Source: Beta vulgaris subsp. vulgaris
Lineage: Eukaryota; Streptophyta; Magnoliopsida; Caryophyllales; Amaranthaceae
NCBI RefSeq assembly: GCF_026745355.1
Contig: NC_079210.1
Span: 15,539,922 to 15,603,921 of the forward strand
Reading direction: 5' to 3'
Length of the DNA: 64,000 bases
Shown in pieces: positions 1 through 11,809 of the stretch. The notes beneath the pieces were generated by a model. The model saw nothing but the letters and a program-made list of their open reading frames with translations, was not told where the DNA came from and ran no database searches. Made by a program: the position numbers and the translations under genes. The stretch's first letter is position 1. Each line of letters begins with the position of its first letter.

Positions 1-1440
1 TGCCTTCACGAACCTTGCAGAGATTATTTTGTTGTAATCATCAGTAGTATAAAATCCAAGGCTTACAGTGAATATTTTAAACACAATGAATGCATGTTTT
101 GAGTAGATTAGATTTTTTATTTTATCAGCTTGATTCGACACCCGACGCTCAATCTCTCTTACAAGTTTCTTCAAAAGGAAAGCCACATGTTGAACATAAA
201 GATGCAGGATTAGCGGCCAAATTGAAGCAATAACAAGATCAACCACGGGCAAGAATCTAATACAAAAATTTTCGCAAGATACTGTTTCAAAAACACATCT
301 CCAGCTAGGTGTTACACCATAATGATGGCAACTACCATAAAGTCATCCATATACAGCATCACTATCACCTAAATGAGGAAGTACATTCTTAAGAAAACAG
401 AGTACAAGCTAGAAAGAAATCAGTTACAGGAAAATCAAGAGAAAAACAGGAGCGCTTAAGAGATATGAATTAACATACATTACATTAGACAACCACAGAT
501 TACTACTTAGGGTAGACTTGCCCATGGTACTTTCAGAAATAGTTTAACTTATGCTAGTCAGGATTGGTAGTTAGATTTTAATAAAACAATTAGCTATGAA
601 CAGCTTAAAGCATTTCAATACCACATACAACAAAGAGGTCAAGAAGCTTGAGATAACAATAAGAGGAAATTAATTGATCTGTAAATCTTGACGATACAAT
701 CTTAGATGGAAACAGTGTATGTTATAGCACTATCACTTTCCAAGCCATCAATATTATTCCACCTCCAAAACACATTTCCATGTTCCAACAAGTGAAAGGA
801 AAAAGTTCCAACCAAAACTAAATTTGAATTGAAGTACAAGAGCATTATGATCTTCAATTATGCAACTTACTAGTTCAATTGGAGGATACAAGATGTGGCT
901 ATTTCACATAAAAAGAGGAGATATAAAGAGGTTAAGGTACATATTAAAGAAAGAAGACTAGTAATAATTTCATATGCAAGAATGCACAAACTCATACAAC
1001 TCGACAGGACTATGGTGAACTATAACACAGATAAGATCATATTAGGAGAAACAAGCAATAATGGCTTATCCTTTTGTTTGGCATCCTCATTTGTAAATTC
1101 AACAAAGTAGCATTTTACATAGGCAATTCAGAACTATTCTGGACTATATCCAAAGAAGACCATATAAATAAAAATAATGTAATCGCCTGGGAAGCAAAAG
1201 GGTGTAAAGACCTGCAACTCTATGCTAGATACTGCCAGAGTAAGAACCTCTCTTCACCAACAAGCTTGTACATTTTATATCTGCCTGGCAGAAAATAAAG
1301 AAGACGTTAAGCAGAAGAATCAAATATGCCAAGGTAAAAAATAGGAAACAAAACCAAACTTAGCGGTTGTCTACAAAAACCATGAACACGGTGCTCTTTC
1401 ACATATGCATATCCATGAACGTAAAAGTAACATTTGAACT
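1..1440. other. AT-rich stretch without a recognised gene
   Basis: I read both strands and found no domain, no exon chain and no transposon end that I can support. The longest open frames (about 70 codons at 895-1110 and 1074-1298, +) have no recognisable motif and overlap in different frames, so I treat them as chance. Confidence 0.5.
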
Positions 1441-1700
1441 TACCAAGTCAGACTTAGGGTGTTGAACGTCGACGAAGCTTAGGGCATTGAACCGAGATGA
1501 AGAATTTCGATCATAGTCGGGTGTTGAACGTTGGCGAAGCTTCTAGGGCATAAAACTATCTAAAACATGATAGAGGAGGACAAGGAAACCTAGAAATGGA
1601 AGGAAGGCGACTTAGAGAAATGATATCATTTGACCCATAGCAGACGCCATACGAGCATTTGAATCGTTTTTCATCCGACTTAGAGAAATGATATCATCCA
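1440..1700. repeat. Short direct duplications beside a CACTA end
   Basis: The phrase 'gggtgttgaacg' followed by 'cgaagctt' occurs near 1457 and again near 1520. 'gacttagagaaatgatatcat' occurs near 1608 and again near 1677. These are two local direct duplications just outside the subterminal repeat block that starts near 1700. No coding sense is visible. Confidence 0.5.
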
Positions 1701-2063
1701 ACTTAGAGAAGTGGAAAAAACATCAATTGCTCCGGTTAAAAACAGCACAAATGCTCCGTATATGACCCGTAGCCGACGCCATACGAGCATTTGAACGTTT
1801 TTCAAATGCTCCGATTGTCAACCGAAGCATTTAGTCTTTCAAATGCTCCGGTTGTGCAAAAAGAAGCATTTGATGTTTTTATATGCTCAAAATTGGTCAA
1901 ATGCTCCGGTTTTTTTAGCTAAAAACCGGATCATTTGTGTAGTAAATGCTTCGGTTTTTCCTAATAACTGGAGCATTTGCTAATGTTATTTTTTTTAAAA
2001 AAAAATAACAGTTGTTGCTGCACATCAGCAAGCAAAGCATACAGCGACAACGAAAAAGGCTGA
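1690..2063 (-). repeat. CACTA-like subterminal repeat block (left end)
   Basis: A dense run of short direct and inverted copies of 'aaatgctccggtt' and its complement 'aaccggagcattt' (for example 1721-1760, 1795-1870, 1895-1985). In reverse orientation the block matches the right end at 20640-20754, including the shared 'catacgagcatttga' and the terminal 'gtggaaaaa' phrase (about 1701 here). The outermost bases have decayed from CACTA. Many short subterminal repeats of this kind are typical of CACTA (En/Spm) elements, where transposase binds them. It stops at 2063, where the LINE begins. Confidence 0.5.
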
Positions 2064-2180
2064 TTTTTTTTTTTTTTGGCAATTCAAAATTATTATTGGC
2101 TACCAAAAAAAAGGAGATTACAACCCAAAATCAAACGTTCCCAACTACTCTATAGGGAAAGAGACCACCAGACTACAAGG

Positions 2181-3275
2181 TTATAAGATTAACATATTTC
2201 TATCTCTTACATCACATCTCCCTGCAACTTTAAAGACTATTTCTCTAATGGCTTGACTTGCTGTTAAGCAATTACCACTATACACTTTTTCATTTCTTTG
2301 TAACCAAATCATGTATATTGCCTCTGTAAATAAGCTAACACATAGCTTAGCTTTGCGACTCCTGCTGTGAGCTTTAGTAACAGCTATAATTTTCTCCTCT
2401 TGGAGCCCTTGTCCATGTTTGCTGATCCCCAAAAGTTGAAGCAAAGGCCTCCACACCTGATCTGCATACTCACATTGGAAAAACAGATGATTTACTGACT
2501 CTAACTCATTCTCACAAAGGTAACACCTCCTGTTACATTGAATGTTCCACTGTTGCAATCTATCTGTGGTGTATAATCTGTTTTGGACTGCCATCCACAA
2601 TATGAACTTACTTTTTGGAGTTGCCTTGTTGTTGCTTATAAGTCTCCTCCAATCCACTGCTTCTACACTCCCCACAAGCATACTATATACAGTTTTAATG
2701 ATGTATTTCCCCTGCTTCAACACATTATCCCAGCCTCCTAGATCAATCAATAAATCCCTGCTGTCAATGATTTTCCTAAGCAACCAAGAAGTGTTACTAG
2801 TGATAGTAACACTGTGAATGTCCCCTCTTTTAATGTAGTAAGCATTTACCCATCTCACCCAAAGTTTATCTGTTTTAAAGGCCAAAGCCCAGAGCAACTT
2901 CAGTATAGCTGCCTTATTCCATATCTTCATGTCAATCAAGTTCCATCCACCTGCTTTTTTTGGTTTATAAAATTGGGTCCAAGCAACAGGGGCTTTGTGA
3001 GAAGGATTAATCTCACCTATCCACTAGAATCTACAGCAAATTCTCTCAACAACTTTAATCACTTTTTTTGAAAGTGGGAAAATATGAGCCCAGTAGTTTT
3101 GCATACTACTCAAAATGGCTCTGATCAACTGCATCCTTCCTGCATATGAAAGGAGATGAACCATCCAGCTTTGTCCTCTTTCAGTAATCTTTTCAATCAA
3201 TGGCTTGCATTGGACAAAAGTCAATTTCCTAGAAGTTAGAGGGATCCCCAAGTATTTAAAAGGGAGTTCCCCCAC
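2181..3275 (-). pseudogene. LINE ORF2 C-terminus with zf-RVT motif
   Basis: Continues the RT thumb in the shifted frame (3275-3024: [17 protein letters not shown], then QLIRAILSSM). After a stop it runs on in the same frame from 2939 to 2181. The last part carries the zf-RVT pattern: TPKSKFILWMAVQNRL, then C-x2-C (CYLCENE) and HLFFQCEYADQVW. The reading frame closes at 2181 and no RNase H follows, which fits the L1-like plant group that ends with zf-RVT. About 100 bp of 3' untranslated sequence separates the stop from the poly(T) run. Confidence 0.88.
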
Positions 3276-4345
3276 TGGTAGTTGAATACTTCTACCAATA
3301 GTGCTGCTTCAGCCTGTGAAACTCCAGCCACATACAGACTACTCTTATCCACACTAGCTGCTAACCCTGAAGCTTGTGAGAAGCTTTGGGAAGCTGTCAT
3401 GATTTTAACAATAGAACTCATGTCTGCTCTTACAAATAGTAAAAGATCATCTGCAAACATGAGGTGAGTAAGGTGGATTTTTTCACACTTAGGGTGAAAA
3501 TTAAAATCTGGATTCAACTTAAGTCTCCCCAAACACCTACTCAAGTATTCCATACAAATGGCAAACAAGAAAGGAGAGAGAGGATCTCCCTGTCTTATGC
3601 CCTTTTTAGCTTTAAATGGCTTAGTAGGGATCCCATCAATGAGCAAAGAGTAAGAAGCACTTTGCACACATGCCATTATCCATCTAATGCACTTATGAGG
3701 GAAACCCAATTCCCATAGCATACTCTCTAGGAAAGTCCATTCCACAGAATCATAGGCTTTCCTAATATCCACCTTGATAACACATCTAGGTGAGATGTGA
3801 GCTCTCTCATATCCTCTGATTAGCTTTGTAGCTAATATGATGTTGTCTGCTATATGTCTTCCAGGAATAAACCCAGATTGAGCTTGATTTATCACCTCCC
3901 CAATTACCTGATGAAGTCTGTGAGTGATAACTTTGGAGATGATTTTATACAAAGTGGTGCAGCAAGCTATAGGCCTATAGTCTTTGGCATATCTTGCATC
4001 TGCTTACTTGGGCACCAGAGTGACTGCAGTGATGTTCACAGGTCCATGAAGATGATAATTTTGAAAAAATTCTATAACAGCTGCAATAACATCATGCTTA
4101 ATGATTCTCCAGCTTTTTTTGAAAAATATAGCATTAAATCCATCCATTCCTGGGGCTTTGGAATCCTCAATATCCCACAAAGCTCTCTCAATCTCTTGTG
4201 GACTCACAGGCTGGCTTAGAATCTCTTGAGCTGCAGAACTCAGCTTAGCACCATCTCTAACTGTTGGGAGATCAATAATAGGCAATTCTCTAGCACAAGT
4301 GCCCAATAAGTTCATAAAATCCCACCAGTTCCTGCTGAATCTCAT
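3236..4345 (-). pseudogene. LINE ORF2 fragment: reverse transcriptase
   Basis: Non-LTR reverse transcriptase (RVT_1). Two pieces share the frame of the endonuclease: 4345-4004, with APGMDGFNAIFFKKSW at the start of the RT domain, and 3952-3236, with [41 protein letters not shown] and the catalytic [11 protein letters not shown] stop separates the pieces at about 4004-4006. Near 3270 a one-base frameshift moves the reading into the next frame, where [12 protein letters not shown] follows, so no full-length enzyme can be made. Priming by the nicked target is the family mechanism. Confidence 0.92.
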
Positions 4346-4558
4346 CTTTGCTATTCAATAGCACATCATTCTCTGTATAAAGAAGGGCCATTTTATTCCT
4401 TGCCCTTCTTATCTTCATTGCAGTAAAAAATAACTTGGTGTTGGAATCACCTTCCTGTAACCAAGTTATTCTAGATTTTTGTCTTATAATACTCTCATCA
4501 ACTCACTCTCATCAACTCGAGACCAGTATCTTAACTGCTCACCACACTCTTTTTCTTC

Positions 4559-5287
4559 CTACTGCACCCTCTCATCATGCTGTATCTGAGGTAGATTCTG
4601 AATATCAGCAAGCTTCCTTCTATATTCCTCCACCTTCAAATGCGCTTGAGAATAGTGATTAGAGTGAAGATTCTTGAGAGCCATCTTCACCCTCTTGAGT
4701 TTATTCCAGACAAGTTTCATTTTATAGCTCTCATTACCTTCTCTCCAAGCAGTACTCACTTTCTCTTCAAACTCCTTATGCTCACATAATATGTTATTAA
4801 ACCTGAAAGGCCTGTTACCCTCCTCTCTTGAAGCTTTCAAATCAAGGATCAAAGGAGAATGATCTGATACTCCATTGGGTAAGTAGTGGACTTTCACATC
4901 AGGAAACCTAACCAACCAGTGGGCATTCACAAATTCTCTATCTATTCTACTAGCAATTCTAGTATTCCCAATACCTTTATTATTCCCGGAATAATAAAAA
5001 CCCACACTTGGTGCTTCAATTACATTCCCCCTCAGAATAAAATCTCCCATATCTTGAGTTTCAGCCTCACTCACCATGGCTCCATTTATTCTATCATCCA
5101 CCTGATACACTGCATTAAAATCTCCAATAATAATGCAAGGTTTGTTACAAGTGGCTATCACCTCCAATAATTCACTCCATAGACTCTTCCTATCATTTAT
5201 AGTATGTAGCCCATACACACTAACTAGGATAAAGTCCATAGTTGCATCTATGCTATTTAGGCTGATATTTTTTTTTCTTCGTGCCAT
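4559..5287 (-). pseudogene. LINE ORF2 fragment: AP-type endonuclease, C-terminal part
   Basis: The 242-codon open stretch belongs to the exonuclease-endonuclease-phosphatase fold that nicks target DNA for LINE integration. Visible motifs are IIGDFNAV near residue 54 and SDHSPLI near residue 142, the second holding the catalytic Asp-His pair of the family. The N-terminal catalytic residues of the domain are absent because the element is 5'-truncated. After the domain comes a basic, coiled-coil-like linker (about residues 175-240) typical of the stretch between EN and RT. The frame continues toward the RT with several stops between 4558 and 4346. Confidence 0.85.
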
Positions 5288-5345
5288 TCAAAAGATAGCA
5301 AATCTATGCTAATCTCGAATCAATTACTCAAAAGACTAAAAACCT

Positions 5346-5452
5346 AATTCAGTTTCCCCAATTTTCTCTTGCTTCCGCTCTTTTTCTTTCCTCTGGCTGC
5401 GCTGTGTTTGTTGGTGTTCGTCGCTCCTTTAGTTTTAGTGGATGATGTATCA
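5346..5452 (-). pseudogene. Exon-like fragment with a lysine-rich C-terminus, gene not recognised
   Basis: On the minus strand an acceptor-like 'gtattag' precedes an open frame that starts GIDTSSTKTKG and ends SAARGKKKSGSKRKLGKLN-stop. A basic Lys/Arg/Ser tail of this sort is common at the end of nuclear or nucleolar proteins. It lies 0.6 kb downstream of the exon at 6081-6278 on the same strand, and both junctions are phase 0, so the two could be the last exons of one captured gene. I cannot name the gene. The alternative is chance low-complexity sequence. Confidence 0.35.
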
Positions 5453-6080
5453 ATACCCTAATACCCTGTAGAAACACAATAACCTGCAGAGGAGCAGACA
5501 TCTGTGAAAGAAGTAGCATTAAGAGATAAGATGCATAATCAGACAATCAAGGGGCTATATAGTAAGTATTTTAACCATTATGTTAGTCTAAGAATGCAAA
5601 ACTTAGTCTATAAATGAAAAAGTTGGTCGTCAAGTAACACCCGTGATTTGCTTGGAGGCCTAAGAAGATCAATGTGTACAGAAAAATACCTATCCCCTAC
5701 CGAGTCAAGACACGGTGATAAGTCCAATGAACAAACCATTCTAATTTAGCTTGGACTTACATGAGACTCTCACAAAAACCTCTCTTTTGACAAATATATT
5801 CCAGCTTAATAAATCCAGACAATCAGTATATGAAATACACTCTCAGAAAATAACCCGCGAGATAAAATACAAAACAAGTCAGTTCCCAAGGTAAGCTAAT
5901 CGAAAATCAAGATATGGTAAGTATTTTAACCTTAATTAAACATGTAATCAACACAAATAACATGATTTTGATTCTTGAATAAGAATCCTTTATCTTCATG
6001 GCAAAACTACTTAACCTTAATCATGTATAATGTTGGTAATATCTACGCATGTATGAAATCAAGTAAACTTCAGTGCATAC

Positions 6081-6278
6081 CTTTTCCTCAGTATCATCAA
6101 AGCGTTGGGCGATCAGTCTGGCAGCAATTTCATCATTCTTAGGAAGGGATTACTGTGTGGTATATTTTTCCAGTAACAGGATCTTCTCTCCAAGTAAATC
6201 AAGAGTAAGATGACCTACCTCTATTTTCGGAGGTGTAATTCCAAAAGCTGCTCCCATCGCTAATTGAGCACTTGACCC
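6081..6278 (-). pseudogene. Exon-like fragment of an unidentified host gene
   Basis: Exactly 198 nt (66 codons), bounded by a polypyrimidine acceptor (cccccccag) and a GTATGC donor. The reading begins GSSAQLAMGAAFGITPPK, continues with the hydrophobic LTLDLLGEKILLLEKY, then a stop at codon 43, and ends NDEIAARLIAQRFDDTEEK. The intact splice borders, the correct phase and the single stop suggest a host exon decaying as a pseudogene, probably carried by the surrounding transposon. I do not recognise the family. Confidence 0.5.
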
Positions 6279-6289
6279 CTGGGGGGGAA

Positions 6290-8150
6290 AAGGAAACAGA
6301 ATCGCGCAATGAAGAAACGTACAATAGTTACTTTTCGTATGTTGTCAAAATGTAACTCATACTAAGTTGGGATAGATAACTACTGGGTGATATTCAACCA
6401 AATTGTTAATAATAGTCAAGCGAATGGACTCCAGCAACTCTGGATCATCAACCTTTCTTCAACGTATCCCTAGCTACAAGAAATTAATTCACCAGCAATA
6501 TATATATAGGGACGCAGTTCGCCTTGCAGGAAAATCATAGAAAAACCAAATTAAAGAACATAATGGTACTCTGTCTAAAGCATGAAAATAGCTTTTCTCA
6601 TAAATTAGAATGATTCCCATTCCAAAAGCCTTTCAATGGCAGGCTATACTAATTACAAGTACATGAACCCAAAAAATATAAGTGGGGAAGGGAATATAAT
6701 TCATGCAAAACATGATCAAACTATGATGCTCTTGATACTTATATTCATATATAGCAAATACAAGTTTCCCAAATGCAAGAAAGTAATCATAAATCGTGAT
6801 TAAACTGAAAGGCAACCGAATTATAGTTACCTCCTCGTCATATTTTGTTTTAAGTTATGTTCACTTGATAATTTCTCCATTTCTAACACTTTAATATTAA
6901 AGGTAAACATAATGAAGTTGTAATAGTAAAAATAAGTGAAAAATAATAAGAGTTATAATACAATAGTGTCAGCAATCAGAGTTTAGTAACAAGCAGGTCA
7001 ACAACACAGAACATGCAGCTCTATGACAAAACAAGAACATTATGCACCTTGTAAGTATACAAAAACGGTGCTACATAGATGAAGAAGTGGTTATTCTCTT
7101 CAATCTACATAAGAAATCAACTAAACCATGTAGAATTAAAAAATATCGAAATTTGACAAAAAAAAAGTGCCTTTTTTATGTTTATCACTAAACGGGTTCC
7201 ATTAACGTTTGATAAATTGTTTGACTGTTATTCGACTTTTGTATGGATATAAGTAATGTCCAAAAAAACAAGAAACAAACTTAAAAACACGCAGAATTCA
7301 GTCAGCTACCAACACAAACACGATATAAGAGAGCAAAAGTCATATCCTTTCCTTCCGCCTCTCATTACCTTTCAGCTTTGCAAATAATATGCCTAGAAAA
7401 ATGACAATAAAGGTAATGTGAATATCATAGTAATAAAATATGGAAATCCATCACATAAGTGAATAATTTTAAGTTAATTATGCAATTTTGAGGCACAACC
7501 TCTTTGTTTCTCCTATATTGTTCTTTTTGCCATTAATTAGTGAGTTTAAAAAGTTGTTAATAAAACTAGCTAATTAAATATGTAATGTTCTTTTTTCTAC
7601 TTTATTTGATCCTCTGGCTGTTGCAATTCCTTTTTTAGTGGAATCTTTGCACAAGTTAACAGTAATATTATAGCTTTAAAAGGGAAATAATTTTGTCTTA
7701 TGACTAATGTTGGCCAAAATAGGGAGTATTTGCGAGAAACCACCTTCTAAATTATCCTTTATGAAGAATATTATTGTCTTCTTTTTTTATTTAGTTAGAA
7801 ACCACCTTATATATACTTTTTTAAGTACCACAACCATATACAAGTTCACATTAATAACAAACATTCTTCATAAAGTCAGAAACAATAGTGACAGCAACTG
7901 ATGAAAGGTTTAGCGATAATAATAAAAATGATGAATTCAGATTCATACTTTGAGTTAGGTTGTTTCCCACAAGTGCGTTATTAATAGACTTTAAGCCCAT
8001 TACAAATGCAATGATGGTGACTCAAACTACTATAACACAACCTTTACAAATGCAGATATATAATCATATAACGGTGCTTTCATCATCACTCATGCATCAT
8101 AGATGTTAGTATTATGCCTCCCTGTGCTACTAGAAAAAGCAGCAAGAGAA
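6290..8150. other. AT-rich sequence, no gene recognised
   Basis: Low-complexity AT-rich DNA with no domain, exon chain or element end that I can support on either strand. It would be intron or spacer sequence of the surrounding composite element. Confidence 0.5.
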
Positions 8151-8164
8151 GAGGTGCAGAATTT

Positions 8165-8425
8165 ACCATAACAAGCTCCAAAAGCAATGCGAGTTGAAGG
8201 ATGATAATCTCTAAGGAAGAACTACTGCTGCACTAGAGCAGAAAGAACTGTTGCTGCACTAGAGCAGGAAGAACTTCGGCAACTGCATCAAAGGAGCAGG
8301 AGCAATCACTGCAGCTTGGCGACAGTGGTACCGCCCTCCAACAGCACCAAAAACAGCACGTCACAGAAGGGAAGATTTTTGGGTTTGAAGAGACAAAAAT
8401 GAAGGGTTTTAGTCCGATCATTATG
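8165..8425 (-). other. GC-richer patch with a 26-bp tandem duplication and a weak exon-like stretch
   Basis: On +, two 26-bp units (8222-8247 and 8248-8273) share 'ctgcactagagcag'. On the minus strand a short open run reads FLRDYHPSTRIAFGACY, directly followed by a GTAAAT donor. The base composition is clearly higher in GC than the flanks, as in the other captured exons nearby. I cannot identify a gene, and it may be another captured fragment. Confidence 0.25.
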
Positions 8426-8889
8426 ACCTTAAATCAGAGAAGTAAATAAAAATTGAGCTTTAACATTCATTATAGTCTAGCTAGTCAATGAACAAACCAA
8501 TTAGACTAGTATAACACTATCACAAACCAAACAATCATACAAGTGAGTACACTAAGAGTATCAAGAGCACACAGCATGTCAAGTACGATGAGGAGCTGAA
8601 AAATGAACTACCATCATAATCTCGTAAACATCAATTGTCCACTTAAAGAGACAAGGTTACATCCAAATAAAATAGTATCCGATTCATAAGACCAACTAAT
8701 CAACCACAAGCACCTAAACAGTGAGTAGATTTTAAGTCTAACTAAAATATGTTCCCTGTAAAAGCACAATTAGTTGAAAAAAGAGGTTCAAAATAGGTAA
8801 TCCTTCCTTTGAGAGAGAGAGTTCTTGAATTACAGTTCATCAAAGCAAAATCATCCGTGATGGACTCAAAGGCTGACTTGGCATGCTTA

Positions 8890-9410
8890 TCTCTATTATA
8901 TAAGCCAAGGGAGGAGGTGTGGTGTCCTCTTTTGAAGTGACTAAAATACCCTTAATGATCTAATCAATGGAATGAAAAAAATTACAAAAGCAAATCATTT
9001 AAAAAATCTCATTCCAACTTGTCATTTAAAATAAGTTTAAAATGGTATATGCATCAAATATTTCAATCAAAAATTAAATGGGCAAATAATTTATATCTTA
9101 TAAAAAAAGATGGCATACATAACGTGCACATGAAAAGTCTGAACATTCACTACCTTTGATACTCTTTAATTCAGTTTAACCAACTCATTATTTTTGTTCT
9201 TTCTGTTCAATATTCATTCACAAAAAATTAATGTTAACAATCACTCACAACCTTTTTATTTTTTTACATTAGCGAATTAATATATCTAAATTCATCTAAC
9301 TGTTGAATTTTTCACATTTAAGTTTAATCATAAATAAAGTACGAATGGAGTATCTAATAGAATAACAAATTTTCAAATTAACGCACGCATCGCGTGCATA
9401 TGAAGGCTAG
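8890..9410 (+). mobile_element. Non-autonomous Helitron, 521 bp
   Basis: Starts TCTCTATTATATAAGCC directly after a host A (8889) and ends ...aaggCTAG directly before a host T (9411). Ten bases before the end lies the hairpin GCACGC-atc-GCGTGC (9383-9397). A 5' TC, a 3' CTRR with an upstream hairpin, insertion between A and T, and no target duplication are the Helitron signature. It is nearly the same as the element at 62528-63039. It carries no coding sequence and would depend on a Rep/helicase elsewhere. Confidence 0.9.
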
Positions 9411-10080
9411 TATCAATAATCGCAACACTACTTTGAGGAGAAGTCTCTCTCACACAAATATACTTGTCTGATTCTATAATTACATGACTAAAAGTTATGA
9501 ACTAAGGATTGATCCCTACCCTTAGCAGCTGCAAATGGAACAAATAAATTTTAAAAAATAACTCAGCCTCAATCCAACCTTAAAAGAAGCTAGTAATTAT
9601 GTAAATTTTCCAAAATTACAGATCAAAACTTCAGATTAAGTAAATCTATCCACCTCAAAGCTCCAAATTCCAATTATATACTCAGAAAAGAGGCTAAAAC
9701 CTCCCAATTTGACTCATTTACATATCAAAATCGTGAACCAAGTGAATCAAGCTACTTCGAAATCACAAATTTGAATATATTACATTGACTAACTTTAGTC
9801 GAACCTTACAACAAAAGCTGCAATTCCTTATAATCTTCCATAATCACACCAACAAATCACCCAAACTCATAATTCTTAACCTGTTCGAGCTCAAATTTCA
9901 TCTTCAATTCAACTGTTCGAGCTTCAATTTCAGCTTTAAATTGCTTGATGCTTTAAGTCATTCACTCAGTAGAGGAGAGTGGAGAAGACTTAAACTCTAG
10001 GATATTCGCTTGTCTTAGAAGCAGTAAATAACATGTCTTAAGTGTGGGCTTTCTTTGACATTATAGCTTGGGCTTTGGCC
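9411..10080 (-). other. Spacer with a weak coiled-coil-like open run
   Basis: Mostly AT-rich and featureless. On the minus strand near 9960-9860 a short open run reads QFKAEIEARTVELKMKFELE, charged like a coiled coil, but it lacks a supported start, splice sites or recognised family. I do not call a gene. Confidence 0.25.
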
Positions 10081-10084
10081 TTTG

Positions 10085-10288
10085 AGTGTGGCGGATTTTA
10101 CAGCTAAAAAAGTGGGACCGATAGAATCACATGGAATCGTGCGATCCTACCGATTCTAATGATCCCACCCTATCCTAGTTATGATCCTGCTACATACACG
10201 ATTCCAGACACGATCTAGATCGTTTTGAAAAAACTAGATCGTAGGATCGTGCGATCCTACTATCCAGATCACGATTCTAACAACTTTG
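10085..10288. repeat. Cluster of palindromic GATCGTGCGATCC motifs interrupting a fibrillarin exon
   Basis: Variants of 'gatcgtgcgatcctac' and 'gattctaacgatccta' recur in both orientations (10125-10160, 10200-10275), with an inverted repeat 'ctagatcgtttt ... aaaactagatc'. The block begins exactly where the reading of fibrillarin breaks off after GGVD at 10289. It looks like the end of an inserted short element, but I cannot see both termini or a target duplication. Confidence 0.4.
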
Positions 10289-10996
10289 GTCAACACCACC
10301 AAGAATGGCAGCTGCCAACTTTGACCTAAAGGGATTCCACACCCTATACTCAGTTTTTGTTGAGTCTTCTTGCTAAAGTCAAATAAAAAAACGCTAAACG
10401 AACATTTACATCAGAACCCATCAATAAACTGAATCACAAAGCATAACACCAACAAAAAAAAGTTAACTCATTCAACACCTTAAAATCATATGGATATTAC
10501 AACTAATTAGGGTCAGACACTAATAAACAATAAATTCTTTTCAAAACTGACATATTTAGGTAAGAACATAAACACAAGCAATCACCAAAATATAACACTG
10601 AAACACACAAATTAATGAATTATAAACATACATGATTTCAACTCAGCATATTCTTATTATTTAATCTAAAAATAAAGGAGGCAATAAATGCATAAGCTAA
10701 AAAATAGAACTACTAAGCATTAATAACACCGATCGACAACGCATCAATATATCGGAACCGATATAAAAGTAACCAAAAAGACAATAACTTTAAAATTAAA
10801 ATTGCCTGAGGTTCTCTTCTCATTGTATATAGATTCACTAGGAACCAAATTCTTAGTAACAAGAGCATTTTCTTTACCCTTAGCAATAAACATGAAAATT
10901 ATGTCTGTGTGGCTTAACTATCACTTTTGCGCCACCTTTAAACCCTCCTCTCCAGCCGCGACCGCCACCACCTTTGTCGTGACCGCCACCACTGCC
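10289..10996 (-). pseudogene. Fibrillarin gene fragment (two consecutive exons), captured
   Basis: Fibrillarin is the nucleolar 2'-O-methyltransferase of box C/D snoRNPs. Exon A (10996 to about 10803) follows an ATGTACAG acceptor. It reads a short Gly/Arg-rich tail (GGGGRGWRGGFKGG), then [10 protein letters not shown] and, after a one-base frameshift, [18 protein letters not shown] and a YNEKR motif. Exon B (10372-10289), behind a 'gactttag' acceptor, starts [18 protein letters not shown] and ends [10 protein letters not shown], where it is cut off by an unrelated repeat. The exons are in natural order, with an intron between. The SAM-binding core is missing, so it is a pseudogene, lying inside the putative CACTA element. 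Confidence 0.85.
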
Positions 10997-11099
10997 TGTA
11001 CATATATCAACTTCATCTGTAAAGCCCACAAATTAGCTCATCTATGTGCATTAATAATGAAATCAAAAGCACCTCAAAAAGCATAATAAATGATTTTCC

Positions 11100-11800
11100 A
11101 TCACTCTTCTACACATATATATCCACTTGATGCACAAGCGGACATATATGAAAATAAAATCATAGTATTGAACACAACTTTTACCATACTCAAGACAAAA
11201 CTATTTCCCTAAAATGCATTTAGAAGCTTAAAAGCTACACATTACTTTTATCACTAGGTGTATAAATGTCTAGTGCAATTTAGATACTTCTAAATAATAA
11301 GAATTATTATTCATTGTTTAACAATGAAGTCTGTCATCTCATTTATTTAAAATATGCTATACAATGTGAGGTTCCAATAATTAAAAACATAAATTAAAGC
11401 TTGGAGGGCCATCCTACAATGGAGTAAAATTTCCATATAAGAATACCAAGTTCAAACCATCATTAAAGCACTTTCTCGTGCCAATCCAATCTTGTTATTA
11501 CTAAAAAATCATTTCAAGGTTGTAAGCTACTAGATTATTCTTTCTTTCTTTATTGAGATTAGAGAAAAGATATTGACTGCTAATTTGCCCATATTCATTA
11601 CCAGAATCATTCCCAAATTCAAGAAATTACACAGTCAAATAATTGAACAATATAGCAGAACCCGAGATCGAAAAAGAAAATCAAAAGAAGAAGAGAGAAA
11701 GATCTAAGTACCAATCGCCATTTTCAGATCGACTATCAGCACATCATAATCTTACGCACAAAAATAACCTATAAGAAAAAACTTCCATAAACAAAATGAA
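11100..11800. other. AT-rich spacer, nothing recognised
   Basis: No open frame with a motif and no repeat border can be supported here. By position it would be intronic sequence between the captured PP2A B''-like exon and the fibrillarin exons if they were transcribed together. Confidence 0.45.
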
Positions 11801-11809
11801 AGGACTTAC

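Larger units (their letters stand above)
2064..5290 (-). mobile_element. 5'-truncated L1-type LINE retrotransposon
   Basis: The domain order on the minus strand is endonuclease, reverse transcriptase, then zf-RVT, which is the ORF2 order of plant L1-clade LINEs. A run of T on + at 2065-2078 is the poly(A) tail of the minus-strand transcript and marks the 3' end. ORF1 and the N-terminal part of the endonuclease are missing, and homology begins near 5287, which is usual 5' truncation. In-frame stops and one frameshift near 3270 make it inactive. It lies directly against the CACTA subterminal block. I could not find a target site duplication. Confidence 0.9.
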
